From contig CALSOR010000012.1 of the NCBI GenBank assembly GCA_943788025.1, positions 62,001 to 126,000 of the forward strand: a stretch of 64,000 bases of DNA. Direction: 5' to 3'. The notes beneath the pieces were generated by a model. The model was not told the origin of the DNA. It made no database searches and was given only the letters and a program-made list of their open reading frames with translations. This DNA is from JABAAE01 sp905480545 (GTDB lineage Bacteria > Planctomycetota > Planctomycetia > Pirellulales > Pirellulaceae). Position numbers and translations under genes: made by a program. Shown here piece after piece: positions 20,813 through 31,700 of this stretch; the first letter of the stretch is position 1, and each line of letters begins with the position of its first letter.

Positions 20813-22501
20813 CTACTTGAAGAGTTCAATCAACCCGGTGATGGGATCCTTCTCGCCCGATTTATCCCGGCGCGGCTTACTGGAGTTTCTTCCATCCATG
20901 GATTGTTTTGTGTCATCCGGATTTTCTTTTTTCGCGTCGCCTTGTTTTGCGGAATCATCCTCAACCACGATATCTTCATCCGGCTTGACAATAATCGACC
21001 AACTGTGCAACATTCCAAACCGTTGATTGCGGGTGCCGCGTATCACCAATTGCCATACGCCTTTTACGTTTTTGCCTTTGAAACTGGAGAGACCGGGCTG
21101 TTTTTTGTCGATCGCTTGCGGTTTAAATGACCCCTTGAATGGCGGGCGTGATTTCGTGATCCGGGCTTCAGCAGCGTCATCAAAAATCGTTTGGTCGAAG
21201 TGGTCATCACTGCCGCCGACACCGGCAAACAACTCGACACGTTGTCCATCCGGCCCGGTCAGAAATCCGTCCAGCATACTCAGGCTGGTATGGGTGACTG
21301 ATATTTGTACTTTCAGGTCAGCAATCGCGAAGTTTTCATCGACTTCGATTTCGGAAATGATTGTTTTTCGCGGCGGTAAAACCATCGCATCATCGTTCAC
21401 AAAGGTGCCGCCGATCGCAGATACCGAACGTAAGATCTCGCCAGACGTCAAGATTCCATCTCCGTTAAGATCGTAATCTTTAAATTCCTTGAGAGATTCC
21501 GATGTCCAATCGTCGGTGTACTCTGCCATAGCAATTTGATCATCCCTGTTCGCATCGCGCTCATAGAACCATCCGGGGAGGCCCTCGGTTTGATCACTCG
21601 CCGCCTCTTGCAATTCATTTACGTACGCTTGAAGCTCATCACGTGTCACGAGGCTGTCTCGGTCTACATCTAAATTAACCAGCGGTATCCCCAGAACTGC
21701 CAGCTCTTTTTCATTCAAGCGTCCGTCTTTGTCCTGATCAAAGCGGGCCATCATGGTCACGCTCAGCCAGGTATTGGAACTGCCTCGATTCCGCCAATCA
21801 CGCCGCCGACGGTCATTGCCGTCTTCACGCTCACGATAGGACGGTTTGACTTCGCTTCCGACCCGAGTGCTCTTGCGAACCAGCTCATTGGCGTCGTTCT
21901 GTAAGAGTCGGCGACGAGCATATCGTTGGGCTAATTCAAGTCGACTGAGGCGACCATCTTTATTTAAATCATCATCGAAGGGGTTGCGATGCGTCCACTC
22001 GGCGCGTGCCGCTTCGGCGCGGTCAATTTGTCCGTCACCATTGTTATCTTCGCGGCTAATTGTGCGTTCGGCCTGTCTCAAGTCGTCCCGGGTGTAGGGG
22101 AATTTGATTTCTCCGATCCCGAACTCAGGCACCAATGGCTCGTCACGGTCGGTGCCGAAAGGTTTAACGCTGTCCTCGCCTTTTGCTCGAACTTCGCCAC
22201 CGGCAACACCATTTTGAAGCGCATAGTAAATTCTGGCATACTCTTGAATTCGCGAAATTGGGATTGGTTTGTCGAACGTGACGTTTCGTTGCCGACCTTG
22301 CCTAAATCGCATGATTCGTTCGAGATAGGGCCGTGCCAAAGGAGTAATCTCATCCGGATGGATTAAACCGTCCTCATTCAGGTCCATTCGCTCAAGTGAT
22401 TTTCGCAATCCAGCCTGAGCGTTGAGTTCCTGCACCGAAATGCAAAACAAAATCATTACAGACGCGGAGATGAAAATTTTGGCAAACGTATTTTGTGTCA
22501 T
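20813..22501 (-). CDS. Secreted EF-hand protein with C-terminal P/proprotein-convertase-like domain
   Basis: Exported calcium-binding-type protein of 562 residues. After a signal peptide (IFISASVMILFCISVQELNA) there are at least six EF-hand-like loops of the DxNxDGxI form, for example DLNEDGLIHPDE, DNNGDGQIDRAE, DLNKDGRLSRLE, DQDKDGRLNEKE, DVDRDSLVTRDE and DLNGDGILTSGE. Residues about 410-530 form a P-domain (Homo B) with SLSMLDGFLTGPDGQRVEL and GVWQLVIRGTRNQRFGMLHS, a beta-sandwich normally next to subtilisin-like proteases. No protease domain is present, so the P domain is freestanding. A charged, disordered tail follows. The ATG at 22501 directly precedes the signal peptide; an extension to 22531 adds ten residues. 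It lies 72 bases downstream of the secretin-like gene and may be co-transcribed. Confidence 0.85.
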   Translation of the reverse strand: MTQNTFAKIFISASVMILFCISVQELNAQAGLRKSLERMDLNEDGLIHPDEITPLARPYLERIMRFRQGRQRNVTFDKPIPISRIQEYARIYYALQNGVAGGEVRAKGEDSVKPFGTDRDEPLVPEFGIGEIKFPYTRDDLRQAERTISREDNNGDGQIDRAEAARAEWTHRNPFDDDLNKDGRLSRLELAQRYARRRLLQNDANELVRKSTRVGSEVKPSYREREDGNDRRRRDWRNRGSSNTWLSVTMMARFDQDKDGRLNEKELAVLGIPLVNLDVDRDSLVTRDELQAYVNELQEAASDQTEGLPGWFYERDANRDDQIAMAEYTDDWTSESLKEFKDYDLNGDGILTSGEILRSVSAIGGTFVNDDAMVLPPRKTIISEIEVDENFAIADLKVQISVTHTSLSMLDGFLTGPDGQRVELFAGVGGSDDHFDQTIFDDAAEARITKSRPPFKGSFKPQAIDKKQPGLSSFKGKNVKGVWQLVIRGTRNQRFGMLHSWSIIVKPDEDIVVEDDSAKQGDAKKENPDDTKQSMDGRNSSKPRRDKSGEKDPITGLIELFK

Positions 22502-22573
22502 CGCGTAATTCCGGTTTTCGGCGAGAGGCAATATGGATTTGAGTCTGATTTAAGATCGCAAAGTAAGTTGCAG

Positions 22574-25225
22574 TTAACGATCTCGGCCGCGAGATGATGT
22601 AGGTTGGCGTCGGTCACCTGAACGTGTGCGGCTGGTAGGTCGTGTTTGTGGAGCGACCGCTTCGCCCGCCAAAATTTGTTTGAGGTCACCTGAGAAGCTT
22701 CGGGGCAGTTTCAAAATCTCAACGGTCTGCCGACTCCTTGAATCGATTAACTTCGCAAGTTTTTCAACCTCTTTGAAAAGCTGTTCTGGAGCGGTAACAA
22801 TCAACGAATTGCTGGGTTCGTGGACGGCGATTGTCATTTTGGGCTCCATGCCTACCGCCGCACCGCCACCTTGTTGCCGGTTTCGATTTCCTTGTTGGTT
22901 GTTGCCGTTTTCGCCACCACGATTGTTTCCCTCACGTTCATTCCCCCGGTTATCCTGATTGCCGCGGCCGCCTTGAGGTTGTTGGCCATTTGGTTGTCGA
23001 CCGCCAGTTGTTGCCGTTCCGTTCACTCTGCCAAAATAAGCGTCGCGAATTGCGACAGCAACTTCTGTTGCGCTCACATGCTCAAGCTCGATGATATGTG
23101 AGGTGCCAAATGTTTCGACGGACGTGATGCTGCTGTCTTTGTCGACGATTTTGAGATAACCTTCGATCAGTTCAATGTCTCGAGTTGTGCCTTGTGCAAT
23201 GAGACGATTGAGTCTCGGATCAGCCACGACCGTGATCGAGTCATTGATCATCGTGAGTGTGCCTTCTCGCGACGTTACGATGCTACCCAAAAAAGATGAT
23301 GACCCTGAGACATAACCGTTGACGAGTGTTCCGGCTTCGCCTTCTTTTGCCGCCTCACCGCCATCAAGCAATTCCGCCAACATGCGTAATGCATCGTTCG
23401 GCTTGGTATATTTCAAATAGTAAATCGTCGGAGCTGCAGGCATGGTGTCCGTTGGCCCAACGACCGTCCTCAATAATTTTTCGAATTGGTCGAGCGCGTC
23501 GGTGTCTTCCGACTGCAGCAAAATCCCGCGGGACGTCATTTGACAAATGATCGCCGTTTCCTTGCTGGTCAGATCTGACGTCAACAATTGTGCAATCGGT
23601 TTGTCATCCCGCTTTGGTGGCTTAGGTTGCTGAAATGTTTCAACGGAGGAATCGTTTTCATCACTGAGCGTCTTCTCTCGCGGTGCCGATGGATTGGCTT
23701 CAGCGATTGGATAGTAATAAATTGGGTTTTTGGCTCGCCAGAATTTCGCCGCGAGCTTCAATGATTTCTCGGCTTTCTCACCGGTAAGAGGAAACACGCG
23801 AAGGTCCTCGCCACTTCCGACGGTGCCGGTGTCAATTTCTGCAATGATGTTTCGAATCTGTTCGATTTGGTATTTGCTACCGCGAACGAACAGACGCATG
23901 TTGCCGGGATCAGCATCGATTTTAGGTGGCGATTCTTTCTTTTTCTCTTGCTGTCTTCCGCTATTGCGACCGTACTCCCACCAGCGACCGCCTTGGAACG
24001 GATTGTCGTCGGTCTCCTCATCCTCAGAAATATCGAGCATTTCCTCGAGAAGGCTGATGGCAAATACCGGATCGACGGATTTCAGCTGGATAACCGCGAA
24101 TTCAGACTCCGAAGCCTTCAGTTGATTCACCGTTTCAGCGATTTCTTTTTGAATGTCTGGGGTCGCCAATGCCACGATCGTGCCCGCATTTTCATCTTTC
24201 GAAAGGCGGACTTCCTTTTTCGCAAGCAGGGTGATCAGAACATTGTAAATGACATCAACATTGCCGCCTGGTATCGGGTAAGACTGCAATTCCGGCACTC
24301 CGGCCCCCGTTTTGACGAGCTTGGGCTTGTCGATTTGCGATATCAGTCCTTCTATCAACAAGACTTTGTCTTCGATTCCGGTCACAAAAATGTTTTTGCC
24401 TTTGACATCTGCCGAGATGCTAACGTCAATTCCAATCATCTCCCCCGTAGCAAGACCCAGGTGCGGTCGGGCAACCATCAGCACATCCTCGGCGTCGACG
24501 TGATCAAGTGTAAAGCTTTTGACCACCGTTCCGTTATCAAGCGTCTTTGGCTTGAACGCGCTCAAAATCTTCTTTGCCGTTTTCAATTTGACCGCTGTAT
24601 CAGTGATCATCAGCTGATTGGTTTTTGAGAAAATGGCGGGCGTTTGAAACAAGTTGAGCGCTGATAATTCTTCAACGGCATCTACGGCGTCGAGGTCACC
24701 AAGAGGGAAAATGCATTTGACCACGTCGTGATCTTCCGCGGTCTCAAGGTCCTCGTACTTAACGAGTCGGGCAAGCGAATCAAGTTGTTTCAGGCTACGC
24801 GGATCACTGAGGTTGATGACCGAAAGCAGTCGACCACTTCGCACAAGCGTGAAGCCCTCAGGCAGCAGGAACAAGTTGACTCGATCGATCGCCTCTTGAA
24901 GGGTAAAGTATTTGGTGTCCGAGTAAGTGAATGTCCCAATTGGTAAATCGCTGTAGTGAAGGGCGAGATCAGAGGAGTCCGCCAGCCATTCGATTACTTC
25001 TTTCCACCGAGATCCGCCAAATGAAAAAAAGAGTTTTCCTTCGTTTTCATCCTCGTCATCTAGATTTTTTGTTTCTTCCTCGGCAGCGTTTGTGCTTTTT
25101 GGGGCCAGCGATGCTGGTTCAGTTTTTTTCTCTTCTGCGGCGGGCTGTTGCGCTGAAACGGTCCCAAGATGAGCGCCACCAGCGAGCGTGAAGAAAAACA
25201 ACGCGAGAATTGAATTATTGGTCAT
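22574..25225 (-). CDS. Secretin N-domain repeat exoprotein without channel domain
   Basis: Exported protein of 883 residues. The signal peptide (SILALFFFTLAGGAHLGTVS) is followed by an acidic linker and a series of secretin N0/N1-like repeats; examples begin FPLGDLDAVDAVEELSALN, SFTLDHVDAEDVLMV, YLKYTKPNDALRMLAELLD and IELEHVSATEVAVAIRDAYF, each ending in a strand such as NSLIVTAPEQL. A Gly/Gln/Asn/Arg-rich segment splits the last repeat. In secretins these domains ring the periplasm below a beta-barrel channel, but the C-terminal channel domain is absent here: the protein ends in a short basic tail. It is therefore not a conventional type II/III secretin; a periplasmic assembly role is inference. 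ATG at 25225 was chosen because the signal peptide follows at once; an ORF extension to 25381 looks non-coding. Confidence 0.8.
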   Translation of the reverse strand: MTNNSILALFFFTLAGGAHLGTVSAQQPAAEEKKTEPASLAPKSTNAAEEETKNLDDEDENEGKLFFSFGGSRWKEVIEWLADSSDLALHYSDLPIGTFTYSDTKYFTLQEAIDRVNLFLLPEGFTLVRSGRLLSVINLSDPRSLKQLDSLARLVKYEDLETAEDHDVVKCIFPLGDLDAVDAVEELSALNLFQTPAIFSKTNQLMITDTAVKLKTAKKILSAFKPKTLDNGTVVKSFTLDHVDAEDVLMVARPHLGLATGEMIGIDVSISADVKGKNIFVTGIEDKVLLIEGLISQIDKPKLVKTGAGVPELQSYPIPGGNVDVIYNVLITLLAKKEVRLSKDENAGTIVALATPDIQKEIAETVNQLKASESEFAVIQLKSVDPVFAISLLEEMLDISEDEETDDNPFQGGRWWEYGRNSGRQQEKKKESPPKIDADPGNMRLFVRGSKYQIEQIRNIIAEIDTGTVGSGEDLRVFPLTGEKAEKSLKLAAKFWRAKNPIYYYPIAEANPSAPREKTLSDENDSSVETFQQPKPPKRDDKPIAQLLTSDLTSKETAIICQMTSRGILLQSEDTDALDQFEKLLRTVVGPTDTMPAAPTIYYLKYTKPNDALRMLAELLDGGEAAKEGEAGTLVNGYVSGSSSFLGSIVTSREGTLTMINDSITVVADPRLNRLIAQGTTRDIELIEGYLKIVDKDSSITSVETFGTSHIIELEHVSATEVAVAIRDAYFGRVNGTATTGGRQPNGQQPQGGRGNQDNRGNEREGNNRGGENGNNQQGNRNRQQGGGAAVGMEPKMTIAVHEPSNSLIVTAPEQLFKEVEKLAKLIDSRSRQTVEILKLPRSFSGDLKQILAGEAVAPQTRPTSRTRSGDRRQPTSSRGRDR

Positions 25226-25708
25226 GGGTAAAATGGTCTGGTATGGGCAACGGATCGATTTCGCAACGTCGCGGTGACTAGAGGTCAGAACTATGCAACC
25301 ACACTGTCTGACGCTTCGTAATTTGGAAAGATTGGTGTTGGGGTGGGATTTGTTTGGGGGGATTCCAATGGAATTTGGCATTAAAACCCTTTAGACCTCA
25401 AGTTTCAGAAAAACGTTTCACAACCGAAGAAGGGAACGATCCAGCTGTTGATCATTGGAGAGCGACAACTCCATCATACCAAGCATGATTTGAAATCTCC
25501 AATCGACAACTTCGTATCCGTTCGTTTCGGCAGGATTTTGGATGGTTTCCCACTTATTTCGTTGCGTTGCGATTCCAGTTGTTCACTTTTTCCGGATTCT
25601 AGGTGTTTTGAGTCCCAAGTCTGTCGCGCCCCACTTCATTTATCGGTACAGTTGTCCCTGAATCGCGGCGGGTTCGCCAACCGATAGCAAATCTACGTTG
25701 AATAAATG
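25226..25708. other. Intergenic stretch between the secretin-like gene and the ABC permease
   Basis: Both neighbours are on the minus strand, so this stretch should hold the promoter of the secretin-like gene. A plus-strand frame at 25448-25687 (79 codons) is open but has no family resemblance and is not called. No RNA gene or terminator hairpin with a T-tract was recognised. Confidence 0.35.
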
Positions 25709-26671
25709 TTACGTCGGTGCTGGCAAATCACGTCTCTGGAAGATTCTTGAGGCTGTAATAAAACAAATGATGCCGATAGATAGGAGGATAAGGTTGTAGC
25801 CCATTCCGCCCAGCCGCGTTGTGCCGTCAATGTTGACAAGCAAACTCCAGGTATCTTCTGGTTGGATGTCCGCAACGCGAACGACAGCCTCGGGCTCGTA
25901 GGCGGAATAGACCGAAAGGTAAACGATCCACGAAAAGTCGGGCGACGACATCCCAAGCAGCTTGGAAAGTGCTTGGGCGATATGAAATCCCGTCACAATG
26001 CCGATTGTTCGCCATCGGTATCGATCCCAAGAGCTCATCAGTGTTGTGAATCCACAAAGCATAATCCCGAATGAAAAAAAATTCACTGTCGCCGGGACAA
26101 AAATCCGAATGTCCGCCTTTTCGCTCATCGGGGTATCGAATTCAACGGGTGCGAGAAACGGCAGCGGCAGTTCCCGCTGGACAATCGGAACGGTTATGCT
26201 CGGGAAGTTTGTTTCATGAACCGTGGTAAACGCGATCCCCAGCCAAATGCCGAGAAAAGTTCCAAAAGAAATGACTCCAACCCCGATGATCGTCACGACT
26301 GAATGTGACCATAGCAGTTGAAAACGGCTGACCGGTTGGGCTAGAAGCATCTCCATTGTGCCGCGTCCAAGTTCACCACTAACGCAATCCGACCCGCGCG
26401 CGATGCACCAAACAGCCAGGCACAACACAATAATTGGCTCTTGATAGGTCAGTGCAATACGTCCCGGATAAGTTACCATCCAGGTGAAAGGAACAGCCGA
26501 GAATTTTTCCAAGTCGCCAGGTAGCCATTCGATAATCTGTTGGAAATTGCTCGTTTCGATTTGACTCACAATCCAAAGTCGAACGGCGCATATGACAATG
26601 ACGGCAAAAAAACATCCGAACAAGAGCCACTTCGATTCGTCAAAGTTTTTTCTTACTAACGCCGAATTCAT
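25709..26671 (-). CDS. ABC-2 type transporter permease
   Basis: Integral membrane subunit of 320 residues with about six membrane helices, for example LLFGCFFAVIVICAVRLWIV, IIVLCLAVWCIARGSD, VVTIIGVGVISFGTFLGIWL and LILLSIGIICFITA at the end. The segment SGELGRGTMEMLLAQPVSRF is the coupling-type cytoplasmic motif characteristic of ABC-2 permeases. Its start overlaps the stop of the ATPase gene by four bases, so the two form one exporter. A large loop between helices 4 and 5 (residues about 160-200) is periplasmic or extracellular. Substrate unknown. Confidence 0.85.
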   Translation of the reverse strand: MNSALVRKNFDESKWLLFGCFFAVIVICAVRLWIVSQIETSNFQQIIEWLPGDLEKFSAVPFTWMVTYPGRIALTYQEPIIVLCLAVWCIARGSDCVSGELGRGTMEMLLAQPVSRFQLLWSHSVVTIIGVGVISFGTFLGIWLGIAFTTVHETNFPSITVPIVQRELPLPFLAPVEFDTPMSEKADIRIFVPATVNFFSFGIMLCGFTTLMSSWDRYRWRTIGIVTGFHIAQALSKLLGMSSPDFSWIVYLSVYSAYEPEAVVRVADIQPEDTWSLLVNIDGTTRLGGMGYNLILLSIGIICFITASRIFQRRDLPAPT

Positions 26672-27690
26672 ACCGCAGCTCCTTCGCTTTGGTTCGGATC
26701 GGACAAATGATGTTCCGCATCTGGCTGTCCCTCAGGATCCGAAAATATTTCCGGTGAGCCAAAATGACATTCGTCATAAACCCGCCTCAATCCCATCGGT
26801 TCAATTCGAACGTTTCGGATGGGTTGGACTGCCAGCCACCTCAAGGCAGGTGCCAAGTCCCCGTCGGCGTCCCACCGGATGCTTGCATCGGTTTGTTGCA
26901 TCGAAAGGCTGTCTCGCAACTCTTCTGGAACCATCAATTCAACGATTCTTTCGCGATCCTTTTCTGCCGTTGGAATCGTTTTTTCCGGCCGGCCGGAGCT
27001 ACTGATAGTCGAGTCAACGGTTGCAGTGATGCGATGTCGACTTTTCAATTTCGCCATGTCCAAATCACGAACGATTTCACCCTTTTTCATAACGACGACT
27101 CGATCGCAGACATCTTCGATTTCTGACAATACGTGGGATGAAAAGATCACCGTCCGACCTTGCCGCTTGATTTCATCGATGATTTTAATGACTTCGCCGC
27201 GAACGGTTGGATCGAGATTCGCGGTCGGCTCGTCGAGAATGGTGAGCTTCGCATTGGTGCTAAGGCAAACGCACAAGGCCAACTTCTGCCGCATCCCAGT
27301 CGACATGAAAGCCACGCGTCGATTTAGATCGAGGTCCAGCCTTTCGGAAAGTTTCATTGCGACCTTGAAGTCGCAATCAGATCTCAGCCGAGCGAAAAAC
27401 TTAAGGACCTTTCTTCCCTTCATTGATCCAAATAACTGCGCATCACCGGGCAAGTAGGTTAATCGTGAATGTGCATCCACGGACTGGCTGTGGCAGTCAA
27501 AACCGTCAACCGATGCAGAGCCTTTGGTGGGGAACATGAAACCCAAAATTAGCCGCAACAATGTCGTCTTCCCAGCGCCGTTGGGACCAAGTAATCCAAA
27601 AACGATTCCCGGTTCAATTTCGAGAGAACAATCGCGTAAAGCTCTAAATTCACCGAAAGTTTTCGATAGGTTTTTCGTACGAACCAGCAC
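26668..27690 (-). CDS. ABC transporter ATP-binding protein
   Basis: Drives the ABC-2 permease encoded immediately downstream. Walker A is GPNGAGKTT, the signature is STGMRQKLAL, Walker B is LTILDEPTANLDP and the switch His is in VIFSSHVLSE. A C-terminal extension of about 110 residues after the ATPase core has no recognised domain. The ORF opens at a TTG at 27759, but the GTG at 27690 (VLVRTKNLSKTFGEFRALRD) lies directly before the family-conserved start, so I prefer it. Both possible starts are non-ATG. The gene lies 120 bases downstream of upp. Confidence 0.85.
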   Translation of the reverse strand: MLVRTKNLSKTFGEFRALRDCSLEIEPGIVFGLLGPNGAGKTTLLRLILGFMFPTKGSASVDGFDCHSQSVDAHSRLTYLPGDAQLFGSMKGRKVLKFFARLRSDCDFKVAMKLSERLDLDLNRRVAFMSTGMRQKLALCVCLSTNAKLTILDEPTANLDPTVRGEVIKIIDEIKRQGRTVIFSSHVLSEIEDVCDRVVVMKKGEIVRDLDMAKLKSRHRITATVDSTISSSGRPEKTIPTAEKDRERIVELMVPEELRDSLSMQQTDASIRWDADGDLAPALRWLAVQPIRNVRIEPMGLRRVYDECHFGSPEIFSDPEGQPDAEHHLSDPNQSEGAAV

Positions 27691-27809
27691 TGTGTTTGGC
27701 AGTAAATGTAAGGTGTAGGTAGTAGATGATTCGATTTTAATCGAATTCGGTTTCAGCAATTCAGGCCAAAGCTCATGCTTTCAAAATATCTGGTTGTCGA
27801 GGATTCCTT

Positions 27810-28505
27810 TTAGGTCTTGAAAATGCGGTCACCTGCATCACCGAGTCCCGGAACGATATATTTATGTTCATTTAGGTTTTCATCGACGGCGCAAACAAAT
27901 AGCTTTAAGCCTGGAATCTCGCCTTCGATAGCAGCAATGCCTTCGGGGGCGGCCAGAATCGAAAGTAATATCAGGTTCGCAACGCCCCATTTTTGCAGCG
28001 TTCGGCATGCGGCAATTGCCGAGCCGCCAGTCGCCAACATTGGGTCCAATACCAAAGCGACATCGGGTGGGTTTTCCAGAGGCAGTTTGTTGTAATACTC
28101 GACGGGTTGAGCCGTTTCTTCATTACGATAAAACCCGAGATGTCGGACTTCGGCCGTGGGAATCAGGTCAAGTACAGGGTCCACCATCCCGAGTCCGGCC
28201 CTTAAGATCGGTACCAACGCCACTCGTTGGTCTAGCGCAAAGCCAGATGCTTCACAAAGGGGAGTTTGAACTGTCTTTCTAACTTCCGTAAGTTCCTTAG
28301 TCGCCTCAAAAGCAAGAAGAGAAGTTAGATTGCGAGTGAGATGCCGAAATGCCGCCGAAGCTGTCGCCACGTTTCGCAAATCGGTCAAATGATGCCTGAC
28401 CAACGGGTGATCGACTACGGTGGTTGACAATCCGTTTCTCCAGTTTGAGGTAAGTTCAGCAGTGATTTCTTGATATGTGTTAAAGACAGCCGAACAGTTT
28501 ATCAA
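27810..28505 (-). CDS. upp: Uracil phosphoribosyltransferase
   Basis: Pyrimidine salvage enzyme converting uracil and PRPP to UMP. Conserved features are VALVPILRAGLGMVDPVL, YYNKLP and the PRPP loop VLDPMLATGGSAIAACRTL, then LILLSILAAPEGI and GDAGDRIFKT at the C-terminus. Family proteins are about 208 residues. The frame opens at a TTG at 28505 (231 residues); a TTG at 28430 (LSTTVVDHPLVRHHL) gives 206 residues and matches the family start better. There is no ATG choice. The 236-base gap between it and the kinase gene holds no other gene. Confidence 0.93.
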   Translation of the reverse strand: MINCSAVFNTYQEITAELTSNWRNGLSTTVVDHPLVRHHLTDLRNVATASAAFRHLTRNLTSLLAFEATKELTEVRKTVQTPLCEASGFALDQRVALVPILRAGLGMVDPVLDLIPTAEVRHLGFYRNEETAQPVEYYNKLPLENPPDVALVLDPMLATGGSAIAACRTLQKWGVANLILLSILAAPEGIAAIEGEIPGLKLFVCAVDENLNEHKYIVPGLGDAGDRIFKT

Positions 28506-28741
28506 ATTCGAGATCGTTTACGACGTGGCAAAACCAACATTGTTGGAGAAAAAATTGGCGTCGCGTTTCCTGGGTGAACACTCGTTTTTGTTCCACGAAG
28601 CATTTCAACCGTCTAGCCGTTGACCGAGATAGGGTAAACAACGCAACGGTCCGTTACGAATTTGCGCTAAGCGGATTTGCGCAGGAGTTCTTTACAAAGT
28701 TCAGTGTTTTTACAATCCGTGTCAGGAAAACTAAAAATGAG

Positions 28742-31700
28742 CTAAAACAAATCGTCGAGTTTGCTCCACTGGACATCATTTCGGCAATGGATTTTTCGAC
28801 TCAATTCCAGCGCCCTCGGATTTGCTTTGGTCAAGTGCTTCACGACTGCAGTTAGGGGGACACCTTCGGCTTCAAAGCAGAAAATCAAATCACCATGCGA
28901 TCCACACAGACTGGTCGCTTCGGTCCCCATATGTTTAGCGGCAACATTGTGAATAAACGATGGACCGCCATGTCGAGGCGTCGAAATTAACAATCGCATC
29001 GCTCCACCGCAATTTTTAAGTCGCGGCAATGCCTGATTCAATTGGTCGGTTAAGATTTGGATTGCCTGTTCCGGTGGAAGTTGCTTTTCCACAATCAACT
29101 TGTCTATGGAAATACGACTCAGCGTTTTCGCTACAAGCTCGGCCGAAATTAACTCCAAATCGTGTGGCAAAACACGTTGCACGATTCGAATGTTTTCAAA
29201 CGCGCTCAAGTATCCCCCCGCTGTTTTGATGGTTTGAGCAAAGAGTCGTTTGTCCAGTTCTTCAAGATTTACAGAGTTGAAATTTGCAAGATAATCGTTG
29301 GCAAAATTAGCGAGTGAAAATTGACCATCTTGAGGAGCAATGTTGAACGGTTCTGTGAATCGTTCTTGGATTCCAAGGAGTTGTTTACGACTAATATCAA
29401 CAGTCGCTTCGAATTTTTTGATTAAAGCCATTTTCGCATTCGAATATGAATTGCAATGTCGCAAGAGAAAGGCTTTAAATTGAAGTTCCTGGTATTCCCG
29501 CAAAATACCGTCAGCGATTCTCGCCACCTTTTTTCGCTTGTTTGAAGGAATGATCTGTCTCAAGCGGTCCATCAATAGCTGCGTGTCGGAAAGGCATTTG
29601 CTGATCGTGGCTTCGATTTCATCTGCAACGCTCTCCTGTTTTTCCGCAAGTTGATTTAACTGTTCAGATACTCGATTCAGATTAAAACTTTCGCCAGGAT
29701 AGGAATTGCTCAAGTAAATCGCCAAGCGATCGACATCTTGCGTTGATTTCTCTTCGATTATCGATTCGAACCGTTTTTCAAGACTCGTGCATTCGTAACC
29801 AACCTCTCGTTCAGATTTTGGTACTCCAAGAACCTTCTCATGCAACTGTACCAAACCCGTTTCGATGTCATCTGGGACGGATAAAAGTTCTTTCGACTCA
29901 AGCAGCAATGAGTCATGAAATTGCGGACTGATTTCGTTGACTAATTGTTTATGGAATTGCTCGAATAGCTCATTTAAGCCAATGGTGTGGTCAGCTAAGC
30001 TTTGCAACCCTTCCTCCGAAACCTGTCGAGGAGAATCCGGTGTGCCTACCTGCCATCGATTTAATAAGTCGACGATCAACTGATTCGATTTTTCAAAAAT
30101 CCCGTTGCCTTCACACGGGCCACAACTTTTGATTCCGAAGGTTCGCAGTTCGAAGTTGTTGGAATCTTTCGACGCATCTCGACAGCCTTCAAAGAACGGG
30201 ACTGTTGATGCGGCGTTGCTTCCAATGATCCACTCTGCGATATCGCTGTGGCGTTGGTTCAGTTCGGTCTGCCGAAGATCATTTTCTAGTTCGTTGAAAT
30301 ACACGCTATCGAACGGTGGTTCTTCAAATTCCGGGATACCCAATGCAGCGTCACCCGGGTAGCCAAAATCGACGTAGTGTCGAAGCTCGGCAAGAGTTGC
30401 AATTGCATTCGCGGTAGATAGCTCGGCGTTTTGCTGACGACTGTTGACCGAATGAGTCAGGATCGCGGTCATGTCTGGCGTGTTGAGACCTTCTTCGCTA
30501 AACAGTGTTCGAATTAAGTAGCCCACATCCAGCAGCATGCCACCGATACCACCTCCGATCGATCCAACAACAACAACTCGGGGAGTTGTCTCGGATCCGA
30601 TATTGGCTTCAAATGTTTCGGAAGTTGTCGCCAAGTTTTCCGCGGCTGTGATCTCAAGAATCTTGTTCCGAAGTGAGTTGCAAATTGTCTCAAAGTGATC
30701 TGCAAACGCAAGTCTTCCCAATGGACGGATGCCTTCGGTCTGCCGGCTTCGCGGGATGTTGTATATCCACCGGCGATTAATCCATGAGAGTGATTCGCTG
30801 GGTTGACTTCGATAAAATTCGGAGTTTTTTAACGGTGTGCTGACGACGTCTTGGTTGCCCATAAACGTTTTGTGTTCGGAGGAAACCAGTTCGTCGATGG
30901 CTGATTGGTCAGAGTCAATGCACAATGTTTGGATTGACGGACGATTCTTCGTTTCGCCGTATCGTTCAGTCAATTTTGCATTAAAGTTGTTTGCAATGCT
31001 GCCAGCGAGACGTCCAATACTAACGACAAGAACAGGCTGAAGCCATTGTCCATCTTTTTTTATTTCTGGCGGCGGTAGCTTTTTAATCTCTTCTTCACCC
31101 CATGGGAGTTGTGAATTGGGAACCAAAGCCGTTTGTTCGATGGTGTCGGGATTCAAAACCTCTGTTGCGTTTGACCCAGTAACGTTTTGTTGCGTGAGTC
31201 TCATTTTCGTTGGGACTTTTTTTCGCAGTTTACGTTGGGCGAGGTTTGAAATGAATTCACTACAAGAAGAAAAACGATGCAAAGGGTCTCGGTTTAAAGC
31301 CTTTAAAATGATTGTTTTATCGCTTTTGGGAAGAGACACCAATTTGGGCTTACCGTACAAATGTTGTCCGGCTAATTGGGCAGACGTGGTCCCATCGAAT
31401 GGGCGTGTTCCTGTTAACATCTCTTGGAAAACGATGGCTAGGGCATATTGGTCGCTCTTGCTACTTGGGCGACCATCAAAAACTTCCGGTGCCGCATAGG
31501 CAGGCGTCATTCCTGTCACCAGCGATTGATTGCAATCGTTTACATCTTTGAGGAGACCGAAGTCGGCGATCTTCACGTGGTCGCCAAAAATCAGTAGGTT
31601 TTCTGGTTTGATGTCAAGGTGCTGAAGTGAATGATTTGCTGAAAGGTAGTCGAGGGCATCCGCGGCGTCCTTTAGGTAGCTGATCAGCTTTTCGCGATCG

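Noticed and set aside
23867..24628. 253-codon open frame on the plus strand
   Set aside because: Antisense shadow inside the secretin-like gene; composition is unlike a real protein and the opposite frame has clear repeats.
25448..25687. 79-codon plus-strand frame upstream of the secretin-like gene
   Set aside because: Arg/Ser/Cys-rich translation typical of random sequence; no family.
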